A DNA stretch of 64,000 nt. Origin: Bacteroides sp. (GTDB lineage: Bacteria; Bacteroidota; Bacteroidia; Bacteroidales; Bacteroidaceae). The stretch is taken from positions 46,469 to 110,468 of the forward strand of contig NZ_JASLER010000085.1 in assembly GCF_030151085.1 (NCBI RefSeq). Direction: 5' to 3'. This document shows, piece by piece, positions 1-8,211 of the stretch. The notes under the pieces were generated by a model that was not told where the DNA came from, did no database searches, and was given only the letters and a program-made list of their open reading frames with translations. The position numbers were made by a program, and so were the translations under genes. Within the stretch, counting starts at the first letter, position 1. The number at the start of each line of letters is the position of its first letter.

Positions 1-1052
1 CTATCATCAATTTCGGAAAGCAGATAATGATTCTTATAAGAACGGATATAGCTCTCCAATCCCATATCCAAGCGAAAAGTCGATGACAAACGTTTAAAAA
101 CTTTAGTTTTCAGATGCAATTCTTGTTGACGCTCCAACCAATCGTCACTTGTCATAACAGCACCATTTATCTTCTGCTCATTGAACGAATAGGCTGCACC
201 CGCAAACCAATTCCATCCACCCGACATGCGACGGCGGAAAGTTGCATTGATATAAACATTATCCTCGCCCAATCCAAATAATCTACGTTCTTCTCCTTCG
301 TATGTAGAAAGGTCGGTACGGTCATACTGGGCATAAATCTTCAAAGCAGTAGCCTCATCAGGAGTATACCGGAACTGAGCGGCCCCTGAAAACATCCGAT
401 AGGGTTTTGAGAACTTTTTACGACCGGAATAAATCTTATCATATAATCCCAAGTTCTGATAGTTCAAATCCACCGACAAAGAGCCTTTATCAAAAACGTG
501 TGTACCTCCGCCTCCTACCCCGACAACCGAAGCATTCACTCCCACTTTATTAACCCGGCTATAATCTTTTGTCTCCAAAGGCAGTACGGCAGAGAGCGCT
601 TCTCCATATTCTTGTGAAGCACCACCGGAAGCAAGGTTCACCCCGCTAAACATAAAAGTGGAATAACGGCTTCGAGCCGGTGTATTGATACCATTTGAAG
701 TATAAGGATTCAATACATGCATACCATCTATATAGGTTTGTGTCTCACTGCTACTGCCGCCGCGTACCAGCAGTTCGCCGGTTTCACCTTGCACCTGCGT
801 ACCGGGCAATGTTTGCAATGCTTTGTATAAATCACCGTTGGCACCGCCCACCGTAACCAGTTCTACCGGATGCATATCACTCCAACGACTATTAGCAGCA
901 GGAGTTTTACGTCCTTTCACTACGACTTCCTCCAATCCGACACTATCGATATTGAATTTAAGTTGTATCGTATCTGTTATCGCCTTTTGTGCTATGGATG
1001 GATGCACAAAGAATAAAATACTTAAAGCTAAAAGGATAATTTTCCGTTTCAT
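1..1052 (-). CDS. TonB-dependent receptor, N-terminal part (runs off the left edge)
   Basis: The first 350 codons of an outer-membrane TonB-dependent receptor are present. The start is the ATG at 1052-1050. Residues 1-22 form a signal peptide ending PSIAQ. A plug domain follows directly (about 40-150), with EEVVVKGRKT and LLVRGGSSSETQTYIDGM. Later beta-barrel strands such as LKIYAQYDRTDLSTYEGEE are visible. There is no N-terminal carboxypeptidase-like extension before the plug, unlike SusC proteins, so this is a simpler transporter. A perfect -7 element lies about 50 bp upstream. The substrate cannot be judged, and the barrel continues beyond base 1. Confidence 0.88.
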   Translation of the reverse strand, partial: MKRKIILLALSILFFVHPSIAQKAITDTIQLKFNIDSVGLEEVVVKGRKTPAANSRWSDMHPVELVTVGGANGDLYKALQTLPGTQVQGETGELLVRGGSSSETQTYIDGMHVLNPYTSNGINTPARSRYSTFMFSGVNLASGGASQEYGEALSAVLPLETKDYSRVNKVGVNASVVGVGGGGTHVFDKGSLSVDLNYQNLGLYDKIYSGRKKFSKPYRMFSGAAQFRYTPDEATALKIYAQYDRTDLSTYEGEERRLFGLGEDNVYINATFRRRMSGGWNWFAGAAYSFNEQKINGAVMTSDDWLERQQELHLKTKVFKRLSSTFRLDMGLESYIRSYKNHYLLSEIDD

Positions 1053-1102
1053 ATCTCTATGTTTATTTTCGATTACCAACATGCAATTTGCTTTCGCTGT
1101 TG

Positions 1103-1110
1103 CAAACATA
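1103..1110 (-). promoter_or_regulatory. -7 element of the TonB receptor promoter
   Basis: On the minus strand this reads TATGTTTG, a perfect match to the Bacteroidales -7 consensus TAnnTTTG. It lies about 50 bp upstream of the receptor ATG and just beyond the terminator of the preceding LytTR gene, as expected for independent transcription. Confidence 0.6.
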
Positions 1111-1127
1111 GAGGAAGATTTCAGAGC

Positions 1128-1159
1128 AAAAAAATATCCGGGACAGACAGCCCGGATAT
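1128..1159 (-). terminator. Rho-independent terminator after the LytTR gene
   Basis: Nine-bp perfect arms (1134-1142 and 1151-1159, ATATCCGGG/CCCGGATAT) enclose an 8-nt loop. On the minus strand they are followed by a run of T residues (1133-1128). It lies about 50 bp after the stop of the LytTR regulator. Confidence 0.8.
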
Positions 1160-1211
1160 GTGACTAATGGCAATCATCCTGTGATGAATGACGTATTTCT
1201 GTGACGAATGA

Positions 1212-2117
1212 CTAGCTTGCTACCTCATTCTCTATCAACATTTTCACCTCTTTGGCGTATGCTCTTGAAACAGGAACTTCTTCTTCACATCCTTCCAATC
1301 GTAAGCGATATCCTTGTGAGTTTCCTTCTACTTTTACTACCTTTCGGACATTCACCAGAAAAGCACGGTGACAACGAATTACATAAGAGTAACTGGCTAT
1401 CGTTTCTTCCGCCTGCTTCATCGTAACTCGCAATAATTTCTGAACTGCCTTTCCATCTTTAATAGAATAGCAAGTCACCTTCACATAATTTCCTTCAGCT
1501 TCGGCATAAAGAAAATTATCAGCATTTACTTCTAGCACTTCTTTTGTTCCTCCTGAAAAGATTAAAACTTTCGGGCAATCTCCTTTTTCTTCTGTAGATG
1601 ATTTTTTATCTTCGGATACTATCTTCCTTGAAAGATAGAAATTCATCTCCGTCGCCTCTTTCAGGTTACGGGCTAAAAGCAAATTCCGATTCCACATCAA
1701 AAAGATAGTGGTAGGAAAAGGAGCTAATATGGCAACCCATAACATACAAACCAAAAACAAATACCAACTTGGTTCCAGACCATATAGCCAAGAAGTATAT
1801 AGCCAATTACCCACTGCTATCAACACACAATTCATTAATATATTAAGTAATTGTTTGCCTAAGGTCCACCTTTGTTCCTTATAATAATTCGGAAAAAAAG
1901 CAGGCAATACATAAACAAAGACTCCCAATGCCATACCGGTAACTACTCCATACCCTAATAAAATAAAAAGCTTGTGTGCGTTATGCATTTGAGCAATACC
2001 AAATGGTTGCAGCAAATAAATAATCAGAAAAACGATCACCGAGGGTATTAATACCGTCTTCCATCGTTGACAAAGTGCAGGATAAGGACTATGCAAAAGT
2101 TCTGTCAGTTTATTCAT
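1212..2117 (-). CDS. Membrane-bound LytTR-family transcriptional regulator
   Basis: This 301-residue protein has about four hydrophobic segments in the first 140 residues (for example VLIPSVIVFLIIYLL and WYLFLVCMLWVAILAPF). A short helical linker is followed by a C-terminal LytTR DNA-binding domain (about 185-297) with ADNFLYAEAEGNYVKV and IRCHRAFLVNVRKV. No receiver or kinase domain is present, so it is probably a one-component membrane regulator; that is inferred from the architecture. Its own promoter lies at 2149-2156, a terminator follows, and a divergent small gene lies upstream. The target genes are unknown; the adjacent TonB receptor is a guess only. Confidence 0.8.
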   Translation of the reverse strand: MNKLTELLHSPYPALCQRWKTVLIPSVIVFLIIYLLQPFGIAQMHNAHKLFILLGYGVVTGMALGVFVYVLPAFFPNYYKEQRWTLGKQLLNILMNCVLIAVGNWLYTSWLYGLEPSWYLFLVCMLWVAILAPFPTTIFLMWNRNLLLARNLKEATEMNFYLSRKIVSEDKKSSTEEKGDCPKVLIFSGGTKEVLEVNADNFLYAEAEGNYVKVTCYSIKDGKAVQKLLRVTMKQAEETIASYSYVIRCHRAFLVNVRKVVKVEGNSQGYRLRLEGCEEEVPVSRAYAKEVKMLIENEVAS

Positions 2118-2148
2118 TCCGTTATATGTATTATATAGTAGGGTATTG

Positions 2149-2156
2149 CAAAGATA
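2149..2156 (-). promoter_or_regulatory. -7 element of the LytTR regulator
   Basis: The minus strand reads TATCTTTG, perfect TAnnTTTG, about 32 bp upstream of the ATG at 2117. Confidence 0.6.
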
Positions 2157-2264
2157 TGTAATATATTTGTAATATAGAGATTACAAAATTACGTATTTTC
2201 AATAAAAGCGCAATGAATTATGCATCTTTTTATGCTATAAAACATATTTCTCGAAAACATTTCA

Positions 2265-2272
2265 TATCTTTG
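2265..2272 (+). promoter_or_regulatory. -7 element of the small gene at 2298
   Basis: TATCTTTG is a perfect TAnnTTTG match 25 bp before the ATG at 2298. With the terminator at 2516-2551 it defines a transcript of about 270 nt. Confidence 0.6.
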
Positions 2273-2297
2273 CAGCGTTGATAAGAGAAAACAATAA

Positions 2298-2489
2298 ATG
2301 ATGTATAATCGCTTTCCGAAACGCGGAAGGCACAAAAAGAAGATGATTATGAAAAAGAATGAAAATGAAATTATGATGTTACAGTACCGTATCAAACGCT
2401 ATCAAGCAATGGGAAACGGAACTATGTGCCAGACTTTGAATGGCAAACTGCAAAAACTGCTTGCAAAGCAGTCACATATTACCATGTAA
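2298..2489 (+). CDS. Small basic protein of unknown function
   Basis: A 63-residue reading frame rich in Lys, Arg, Met and Gln lies between a consensus promoter and a strong terminator, which argues that it is transcribed as a single unit. Internal ATGs at 2343 and 2349 would give about 46-48-residue versions starting MIMKKNENEIMM; the second half (YRIKRYQAMGNGTMCQTLNGKLQ) looks helical. The protein has no domain I recognise. The transcript could also act as a small RNA. It is not part of an operon with its neighbours, which are both on the opposite strand. Confidence 0.5.
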   Translation: MMYNRFPKRGRHKKKMIMKKNENEIMMLQYRIKRYQAMGNGTMCQTLNGKLQKLLAKQSHITM

Positions 2490-2515
2490 ACAACACCTTT
2501 AAATAAAATGAATGA

Positions 2516-2551
2516 GGGCGGAAGACTGAAAAGTCTCCCGCCCTTTTCTTT
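2516..2551 (+). terminator. Rho-independent terminator of the small gene
   Basis: Twelve-nt arms (2516-2527 and 2532-2543) with one mismatch close on a GAAA tetraloop and are followed by TTTTCTTT. It lies 27 bp after the stop of the small gene and 5 bp from the end of the convergent Fpg-like gene. Confidence 0.85.
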
Positions 2552-2555
2552 ATAT

Positions 2556-3389
2556 TCATTCTCCTATCTTCTGACATTGCGGGCAATAATAAACCGATCC
2601 TCCCAAATATGCTTCTTTCACAACCATTCCTCCACAACAGGGACAAGGATTCTTCCATGTTTTGGCAGAAAGAATCGTTTTATATCCACCATAATTGCCA
2701 TAAAGGTCGGGTTGTGTATCACGACCACCTTCAAAAACCATATCCATTAAAGTGTCTTTCAAAGAACGGAACAGAATTTCTTTTTGGGCATCCGACAGTT
2801 TCAGTACTTTCTGCTTCGGATGAATGCTAGCATTGAACAGAATATCTTGAGTTACTCCATTGCCTACTCCCGGAATACGTTGCTCAGTAGCAAGCAGGGC
2901 TTTGGCGGTCAGGGTATTTTTAGCTTCGGCAAAGAGCTTGTCGAATTGCTCTTCCGTATAGTCTCCACTCAGAGGGGAGATACTATCACGACTTATTTTA
3001 TAATACTTATTATCAATAACATCATTTAGATAAACATTGATAAAGCCATACATAGCAACTGTAAAAACAAGAAACGATTCATCAGCGAAAGTAAGCAATA
3101 GTTGATAGTTAGCAGGAATTTTATCATCTGGTTTATAATAGCGCACAATAACTCCGTCACCAATATTCATCGTCACATTATCCGAAAGATTAAAGTCGAC
3201 AAACATTCCAAATCCTTTAGATGACAAGATAGTCTTACCAACTAATAACTTGCCATACTGCAACGGATCACTATTATAAAACGTAAACTTATGTGGCTTG
3301 GTAGCATTGAACACTTGTGTAATCGTCTTGCCAGCCAAAACATGATTAATTTGCTTACTCAGCGTGAGAACTTCGGGTAACTCCAACAT
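2556..3389 (-). CDS. Fpg/Nei-family DNA glycosylase-like protein with altered active site
   Basis: This 277-residue protein has the full Fpg/Nei layout: an N-terminal beta-sandwich starting MLELPEV, Lys58 in SSKGFGM, a helix-two-turn-helix with IPGVGNGVTQDILFNASIHP, and a C-terminal zinc finger with Cys249/Cys252 and Cys269/Cys272. In this family Met1 is removed and Pro2 is the catalytic nucleophile of base excision. Here codon 2 is TTG, so residue 2 is Leu; the following Glu is kept. The Arg normally found in the zinc-finger loop (GGRST) also appears absent (LGGSVYYCPQC). It may therefore bind damaged or structured DNA without normal glycosylase/lyase chemistry; that is inference. The protein is otherwise intact. 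Confidence 0.8.
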   Translation of the reverse strand: MLELPEVLTLSKQINHVLAGKTITQVFNATKPHKFTFYNSDPLQYGKLLVGKTILSSKGFGMFVDFNLSDNVTMNIGDGVIVRYYKPDDKIPANYQLLLTFADESFLVFTVAMYGFINVYLNDVIDNKYYKISRDSISPLSGDYTEEQFDKLFAEAKNTLTAKALLATEQRIPGVGNGVTQDILFNASIHPKQKVLKLSDAQKEILFRSLKDTLMDMVFEGGRDTQPDLYGNYGGYKTILSAKTWKNPCPCCGGMVVKEAYLGGSVYYCPQCQKIGE

Positions 3390-3398
3390 ATTATTCTT

Positions 3399-4538
3399 TC
3401 ATTTTTGATTATCAATCGGGATATAGATTTCTGTTAATAACTCATCAAGAGCTGTTTCATTCGGAGTATTACAATAAACTTCAAAGATCAACGGTTGCTT
3501 TTGATAGTATCCACTTTTAGGAAACCATTCCTCATATATCGTTTTATAAAAATAGGGCAAATCAGCATAATTCCCTTTGTACTTAAAAACTGCATACGTA
3601 CCGCCAGGTACTTCTTGTATCGAAAATTTGCCTCTATGGCTAATTTCTTCAACCGGCATTATCCCGATATAAAACCGACATTGCTCTTTTGGTGTAACAA
3701 TCGGATTATCCAAGCTAATACTTATGTAACGATTCTTTATATCAAACTTCAGATACTTTTTTTTATAAGATACCAATTCCTTCCAAATACTGGTATAGGC
3801 ACGTTTACTATAAAAAGTATCCCCTACTTCCAGACAAACCGCCCTTTGTGTATTGATTCGTTTTATCTCAGGCTCAGGCAAGCTATCAGATACGAACTGA
3901 TTGCCCACGGATTGGTATTTCGCACGATAATCTGACATAGAGAGCCCAAAATGCTTCTTAAATGCTTTCGCCAAACTGAATTTTGTTTGGTAATTAGTCT
4001 GTTCTCGTATCTTCTCAATAGATTGGATAGTAGCAATCAATAAATGGGCTATATATTCCAGACGTAGACGCTGAATATAGGTACCAACGTTTTCTCCGGT
4101 AATACTCTTGAATACTCTTCTAAAATGATAGAACGACAAATTAACCATTTCGGCTAATTGTTCAGGAGTAAGATCGCAAAAAAGATTTTGATTAATATAA
4201 GTTCTCACCCGATTAATAGCTGCATGATGCACACATTGCGTATTCTCCTTCTGACACCAACGCTTGAGAGTCGGCAAGCGTTTATTCAAGAGCACCTTTA
4301 ATTCCTGCGGAGTATAATTCGTACCCGAATACCAATTATATTTATCCGTGTACTTCACCCAGATATCAACCATTTCACCCATAGAAATATCGACTATATA
4401 CTCTCCATCTTTCAAGCAATAGTAACAATACTCATCACTACGGGAGTGATCGGCATTCGTCCCCAGATATTCCTCAATGTCGAAACGAAGAGGCATTCCA
4501 CAACTTTGGCAATATTGTTTATCTGCTATTTGATCCAT
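3399..4538 (-). CDS. AraC-family regulator with zinc-ribbon and GyrI-like domains
   Basis: About 380 residues in three parts. An N-terminal zinc ribbon carries CQSCG and CYYC (first 45 residues or so). A central AraC-type double helix-turn-helix carries LAEMVNLSFYHFRRVFKSITGENV and ends in FKKHFGLSMSDYR. A C-terminal GyrI-like ligand-binding domain carries GKFSIQEVPGGTYAVFKY. I place the start at the ATG at 4538 (MDQIADKQYC) rather than five codons upstream, because a perfect -7 promoter element occupies those codons. It is divergent from a LuxR-type regulator, and the shared intergenic region contains an 8-bp inverted repeat. The GyrI-like domain suggests response to a small or drug-like molecule; none is identified. 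Confidence 0.82.
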   Translation of the reverse strand: MDQIADKQYCQSCGMPLRFDIEEYLGTNADHSRSDEYCYYCLKDGEYIVDISMGEMVDIWVKYTDKYNWYSGTNYTPQELKVLLNKRLPTLKRWCQKENTQCVHHAAINRVRTYINQNLFCDLTPEQLAEMVNLSFYHFRRVFKSITGENVGTYIQRLRLEYIAHLLIATIQSIEKIREQTNYQTKFSLAKAFKKHFGLSMSDYRAKYQSVGNQFVSDSLPEPEIKRINTQRAVCLEVGDTFYSKRAYTSIWKELVSYKKKYLKFDIKNRYISISLDNPIVTPKEQCRFYIGIMPVEEISHRGKFSIQEVPGGTYAVFKYKGNYADLPYFYKTIYEEWFPKSGYYQKQPLIFEVYCNTPNETALDELLTEIYIPIDNQK

Positions 4539-4542
4539 ACTA

Positions 4543-4550
4543 CAAAAATA
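4543..4550 (-). promoter_or_regulatory. -7 element abutting the AraC-family start codon
   Basis: The minus strand reads TATTTTTG, perfect TAnnTTTG, ending 4 bp before the ATG at 4538. Transcription would begin at or next to the start codon, suggesting a leaderless or nearly leaderless mRNA. Confidence 0.5.
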
Positions 4551-4552
4551 CA

Positions 4553-4588
4553 ATGCCTATCTCAAATTTAGTTATCCGAAATAGGCAT
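4553..4588. promoter_or_regulatory. Inverted repeat between divergent regulators (candidate operator)
   Basis: ATGCCTAT at 4553-4560 and its exact complement ATAGGCAT at 4581-4588 are separated by 20 bp, centred between the divergent AraC-type and LuxR-type genes. The spacing of about two helical turns suits a dimeric regulator or an AraC-type protein. The role is inferred from position only. Confidence 0.4.
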
Positions 4589-4659
4589 CTTTATAATTTC
4601 CTCCATAAAAATATGAATTAGACACAACTTTTTCACAAGAAAAGACATACCTTCGTTGT

Positions 4660-5427
4660 ATGAAACCTACTACCCCTACCAGAGAACAAATGTGGGCAAA
4701 GCAGAAATTATCCGCCAATCACATTGATTATGCATTATGGGAGCGTAACAAGACTGCTCTCCATCAACTTTCCACTATTAGCCGCAGTTGCACATTCGTG
4801 GTTGATGTTTATAAATGCAGATACGCTTTTGCCTCTACCAACTTTGTAGATTTATTAGGTTATGAAAGTCATAAAATCGCCACAGTGGAGAAGCAGGGAG
4901 ATTATTTGGAATCCCGGATTCATCTTGATGATAGGCAGCAGTTGGAAAAATTACAAGTACAGTTAGCTCAATTCATCTACAATCAACCTTTAAAGCAGCG
5001 CAATGATTATTGCAATATCTATAGTTTCCGGGTACTAAACGCCAGACAACAATACATTCGCGTCATTAGTAAGCAACGTGTACTGGAACAAGACCGCACT
5101 GGAAAAGCATGGCTTATCTTGGGAGATATGGATATTGCTCCCAATCAGAAGGAATCAGAACAGGTAGATTGCACCGTTCTGAATCTTAAGGATGGAAAAA
5201 TGTTTTCCCCTCAAACCCTCTTACAACCACAAATCAATCTCACCCAACGAGAAATTGAGATACTGCGCCTTATCCAAAATGGTTTTCTAAGTAAAGAGAT
5301 TGCCAATAAACTATCTATCAGCATACATACTGTCAATATCCATCGGCAAAATCTTTTGCATAAGTTAGGGGTACAAAACTCTATTGAAGCTATCAACAGA
5401 GGTCTGGAGCTTGGTGCACTGAATTAA
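4660..5427 (+). CDS. PAS-LuxR-type transcriptional regulator
   Basis: This 255-residue protein has a PAS-like sensor region (about 35-165; VDVYKCRYAFASTNFVDLLGY, then a beta-strand pattern) and a C-terminal LuxR/GerE helix-turn-helix (about 190-250; LTQREIEILRLIQNGFLSKE, then HTVNIHRQNLLHKLGV). No receiver domain is present. A weak -7 (TACCTTCG, 4648-4655) ends 4 bp before the ATG, as for the divergent AraC gene, so little or no leader is expected. It ends with no gap against the convergent MATE gene. The signal and targets are unknown. Confidence 0.82.
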   Translation: MKPTTPTREQMWAKQKLSANHIDYALWERNKTALHQLSTISRSCTFVVDVYKCRYAFASTNFVDLLGYESHKIATVEKQGDYLESRIHLDDRQQLEKLQVQLAQFIYNQPLKQRNDYCNIYSFRVLNARQQYIRVISKQRVLEQDRTGKAWLILGDMDIAPNQKESEQVDCTVLNLKDGKMFSPQTLLQPQINLTQREIEILRLIQNGFLSKEIANKLSISIHTVNIHRQNLLHKLGVQNSIEAINRGLELGALN

Positions 5428-6762
5428 TTACACAATCTTCTTCCGCCAATTAAAACGCCACAAGTAGAAAGCCGAAAATAGAAAAATAGAGAGAGCGTAA
5501 GCATGTTCTGATGCCCATAACCCAAGAAGATCTGGTCTGCAATTCCCAATCAGCACAATATATATACAGTAAACTGAAAGTGATAAAAGACCTATTACTA
5601 ATGAAGAGAATGTATTCCCCGTTCCGGAAACTGCATAGTACAATACAAAAGCAGGTACAGTGATAACGTACGATGAAAACATAACATATAGTGGATTTAT
5701 AGCCATGCCGACAAGCAGTTGATTATCCGTATATATCTGTAAAAGCCAAGTTGGCAACAATACTCCAATGCACACAATAGGCAAACAAGTTGTATAGCAA
5801 AGCAACGTTATCTTCTTACAAATATTGCTTATCGGATTTCTTCTATCCGTACCCAATATATTACTGATAAACGCACTTCCAGTAGAGGCAAACGCCATTA
5901 CAAATATAAATGGTATCGCCGAAATGCTTCTGACAACATTGGAAACAGCCAACGATTGTTCTCCAAGATGTTCTATCGTAATAAAGAACATGAACCATGA
6001 TACAAACGAAAGTAACGATTGCAACATCGTCCAAGTAGATAAATTCAGAATACGTTTCATATATTGCCAACGTATTCTTAACTTGCTTATATTCATGATA
6101 TTCCTCTCACCTTTGGCTATGTAAACAGTAAGTATCAACGCCGCTACTCCTTCTGCAATAGTCGAACCGATAGCCGCCCCACTTATCCCCCAAGCAGGAA
6201 AACCTAACTTTCCGAAGATCAGTACATAGTTAAAAACTATATTTACAAGTACCATAACCGACGAACTTACCGCCAGGATTTTCGTATGAGTAACTCCAAC
6301 AAAATAGGCTCTGAAAGCCACTATCAGAAAGGAGAAAGGTAGCCCGTACAATCGCCAATCCATATAAGCAATCACATTCTGATAGATAGTATCAGAATGG
6401 ATAAAATAATTCAGAAGAAAAGGAAAACAGACTTTAGATAATCCAATAATCAAGAAAGACAATACCAAAAGGAAATATATTCCCGTACCGAATATATTTC
6501 GAATTTCATTTTGGTCTTTTTTTCCGTTTAACCGTGCAATCAATATTTGTAAGCCAACTCCAAAGCCTGAGCCTATAACATAGAGTATTAGATAGCACAC
6601 TCCTGCCAAAGCAGAAGCAGCAAGCTCGACTTCCCCCAGATGTCCAAGGAAAGCAGTATCGGTAATACCAATTAATTGCTCTACCAAAAGGCTGAGAAGT
6701 ATAGGATAAGTAGTTTGCCAGATCGTTCTATATGTGACCTGCATATTAAGGTAGCCACTCAA
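5428..6762 (-). CDS. MATE-family multidrug/sodium antiporter
   Basis: This 444-residue inner-membrane transporter has about 12 hydrophobic segments and typical MATE sequence near the start (PILLSLLVEQLIGITDTAFL, LGEVELAASALAG). MATE proteins export cationic drugs or metabolites using a sodium or proton gradient. The annotated start overlaps the upstream nucleotidyltransferase-like gene by 17 bp; an internal ATG at 6744 (MQVTYRTIWQ) aligns better with the family's usual N terminus and removes the overlap. The two genes are clearly co-transcribed. A second, only distantly similar MATE gene lies at 43388-44734. Confidence 0.9.
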   Translation of the reverse strand: MSGYLNMQVTYRTIWQTTYPILLSLLVEQLIGITDTAFLGHLGEVELAASALAGVCYLILYVIGSGFGVGLQILIARLNGKKDQNEIRNIFGTGIYFLLVLSFLIIGLSKVCFPFLLNYFIHSDTIYQNVIAYMDWRLYGLPFSFLIVAFRAYFVGVTHTKILAVSSSVMVLVNIVFNYVLIFGKLGFPAWGISGAAIGSTIAEGVAALILTVYIAKGERNIMNISKLRIRWQYMKRILNLSTWTMLQSLLSFVSWFMFFITIEHLGEQSLAVSNVVRSISAIPFIFVMAFASTGSAFISNILGTDRRNPISNICKKITLLCYTTCLPIVCIGVLLPTWLLQIYTDNQLLVGMAINPLYVMFSSYVITVPAFVLYYAVSGTGNTFSSLVIGLLSLSVYCIYIVLIGNCRPDLLGLWASEHAYALSIFLFSAFYLWRFNWRKKIV

Positions 6763-7333
6763 TAATACCTGTAACCGGATGTTGCCGCTTCCATTCTTTC
6801 AATTCCTCATAACTCCGCACACCATCCCTAATCACAGCCTGATAATATTCCACTCCCATAAATTTATCCGTTTCAGGAGTATCGTATTTCAGTTTCATAA
6901 TCGCATTTCTCGTCTCGTCCGTCAATACTGCAGAAATCCATTCTGCCATTTTTTCAAAGTATCCGTCATAACGAGAACCTTTCAGAATATGAATCATATC
7001 CAACTGCCAAAGTTCATGTTCTTCGTTCTGATACCAAGCGTGCCACTCCAAGCATGCCTCTTCTGTATCCAGCAGATTATTATACTCTACCCTCTTAATC
7101 GAATTATTTGCTGCCACTTTCTCCATTGCCCGGAAACTATCAACTGGAGTAATAGTTGATGAATAGACATGAAAATCAATATCTCGATGTTTCACCAACA
7201 ACCCCATTTTCAAGGAACCGACCAAATTTATTTCCGCCCCTATCGACTTCCAGATATCAATAATGTCCGTTTTACGAACCACTTCCCATGCTTTCTGCTG
7301 ATTTTTTGCAGCTAATTCTAGTATTTCTTTCAT
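6746..7333 (-). CDS. Nucleotidyltransferase-fold protein
   Basis: About 195 residues with the polymerase-beta-type signature GSLKMGLLVKHRDIDFHVYS: Gly-Ser, followed about ten residues later by Asp-x-Asp, the usual metal-binding pair. A later conserved Asp lies in LWQLDMIHI. The start is the ATG at 7333; a TTG seven codons upstream lies inside the promoter -7 element and cannot be used. It is the first gene of an operon with the MATE exporter. Proteins of this type may modify small molecules or nucleic acids by nucleotidyl transfer; the substrate is unknown. An antibiotic-modifying role beside an exporter is possible but unsupported. Confidence 0.7.
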   Translation of the reverse strand: MKEILELAAKNQQKAWEVVRKTDIIDIWKSIGAEINLVGSLKMGLLVKHRDIDFHVYSSTITPVDSFRAMEKVAANNSIKRVEYNNLLDTEEACLEWHAWYQNEEHELWQLDMIHILKGSRYDGYFEKMAEWISAVLTDETRNAIMKLKYDTPETDKFMGVEYYQAVIRDGVRSYEELKEWKRQHPVTGIIEWLP

Positions 7334-7351
7334 TGTTTGTTGATTTTGGGG

Positions 7352-7359
7352 CAAAGGTA
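7352..7359 (-). promoter_or_regulatory. -7 element of the nucleotidyltransferase/MATE operon
   Basis: The minus strand reads TACCTTTG, perfect TAnnTTTG, 19 bp before the ATG at 7333. It overlaps the possible TTG start at 7354 and so decides the start. Confidence 0.6.
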
Positions 7360-7427
7360 GAGAGAAAGGTAAAGTCAGGAAATAGTTATTTATAGCTATT
7401 AGAGGCTAATCAAAAAAAGTACTCCAA

Positions 7428-8085
7428 TCAAAGCATTTTTATCATTTCAAAATGCTTTCCTTTTACTGCGATCTTCTTTACTTCCAGAAAACGAGTGATA
7501 GCATCACATGACAGTTCTGTATTTATAATCTTTATCTGATTACTATTTATTAACTTGGTTACCTCTTCAAACAGTAATGTTCCTATACCTTTTCTTCTGC
7601 AACCTTTATCAACAGCTATTTGGGTAATATCCCCGGACTGAGATTCAAATATGCAATATCCCAATAAAATATCTTCAGCAAATATTCCCAAAGTAATAAA
7701 AACGTCAGGTACTCTGCTTATGGCCTCAAAACTATTTTGCCATGAAGGGCAGAAATCCCAAAAATCAGAAACTAGATAGTCAGCAATATTAATTTCCTTT
7801 ATTATATAAGGAGAAACGGAGTTCTGCACTTGAAGACGAGTACAGACTTTTCGTATCATAAGCGGTCCGAACACCATAATAATTTCCAATACCGTTCAAA
7901 GTAAAAGCTACTATCTTATCACCTTCGAAAGCAGCGAATGAAAGATTAGGATTGAAGCCTCGCCTTTTTAACATTCGCTGGAGTTGTACTTTGTCCTGCT
8001 GAACTTCATATTCAGCAAAAGCCTGTTCAAATGCGGTGAATAAAACATCGAAACCGATATTGGCAAAGGATTTTATTTCTATCAT
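7428..8085 (-). pseudogene. Double-domain GNAT acetyltransferase, internally deleted and frameshifted
   Basis: The N-terminal half starts at 8085 (MIEIKSFANIGFDVLF) and reads normally to GIGNYYGVRTAYDTKS. The C-terminal half is in another frame, reading YIIKEINIADYLVSDFWDFC through to QIAVDKGCRRKGIGTLLFEE and FEMIKML. Intact relatives that I know in Bacteroides are about 285-290 residues with two GNAT domains. Here roughly 65 codons around the first acetyl-CoA-binding motif are missing, and the deletion shifts the frame at about 7840-7860. The second domain keeps its CoA-binding motif CRRKGIGTLL, so a short product from an internal start cannot be excluded, but I regard the gene as dead. Confidence 0.75.
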
Positions 8086-8211
8086 ACTATATTTCTTGTT
8101 ATGCTTGCATTTTTTCCAAATATAAAGCATTTTCCCAATTTTTTCCAGATTCCCTTCTCATCTTTGCAATATAGAAACCAATAAAGTATTAATCATTAAA
8201 AATAAAGAAGT

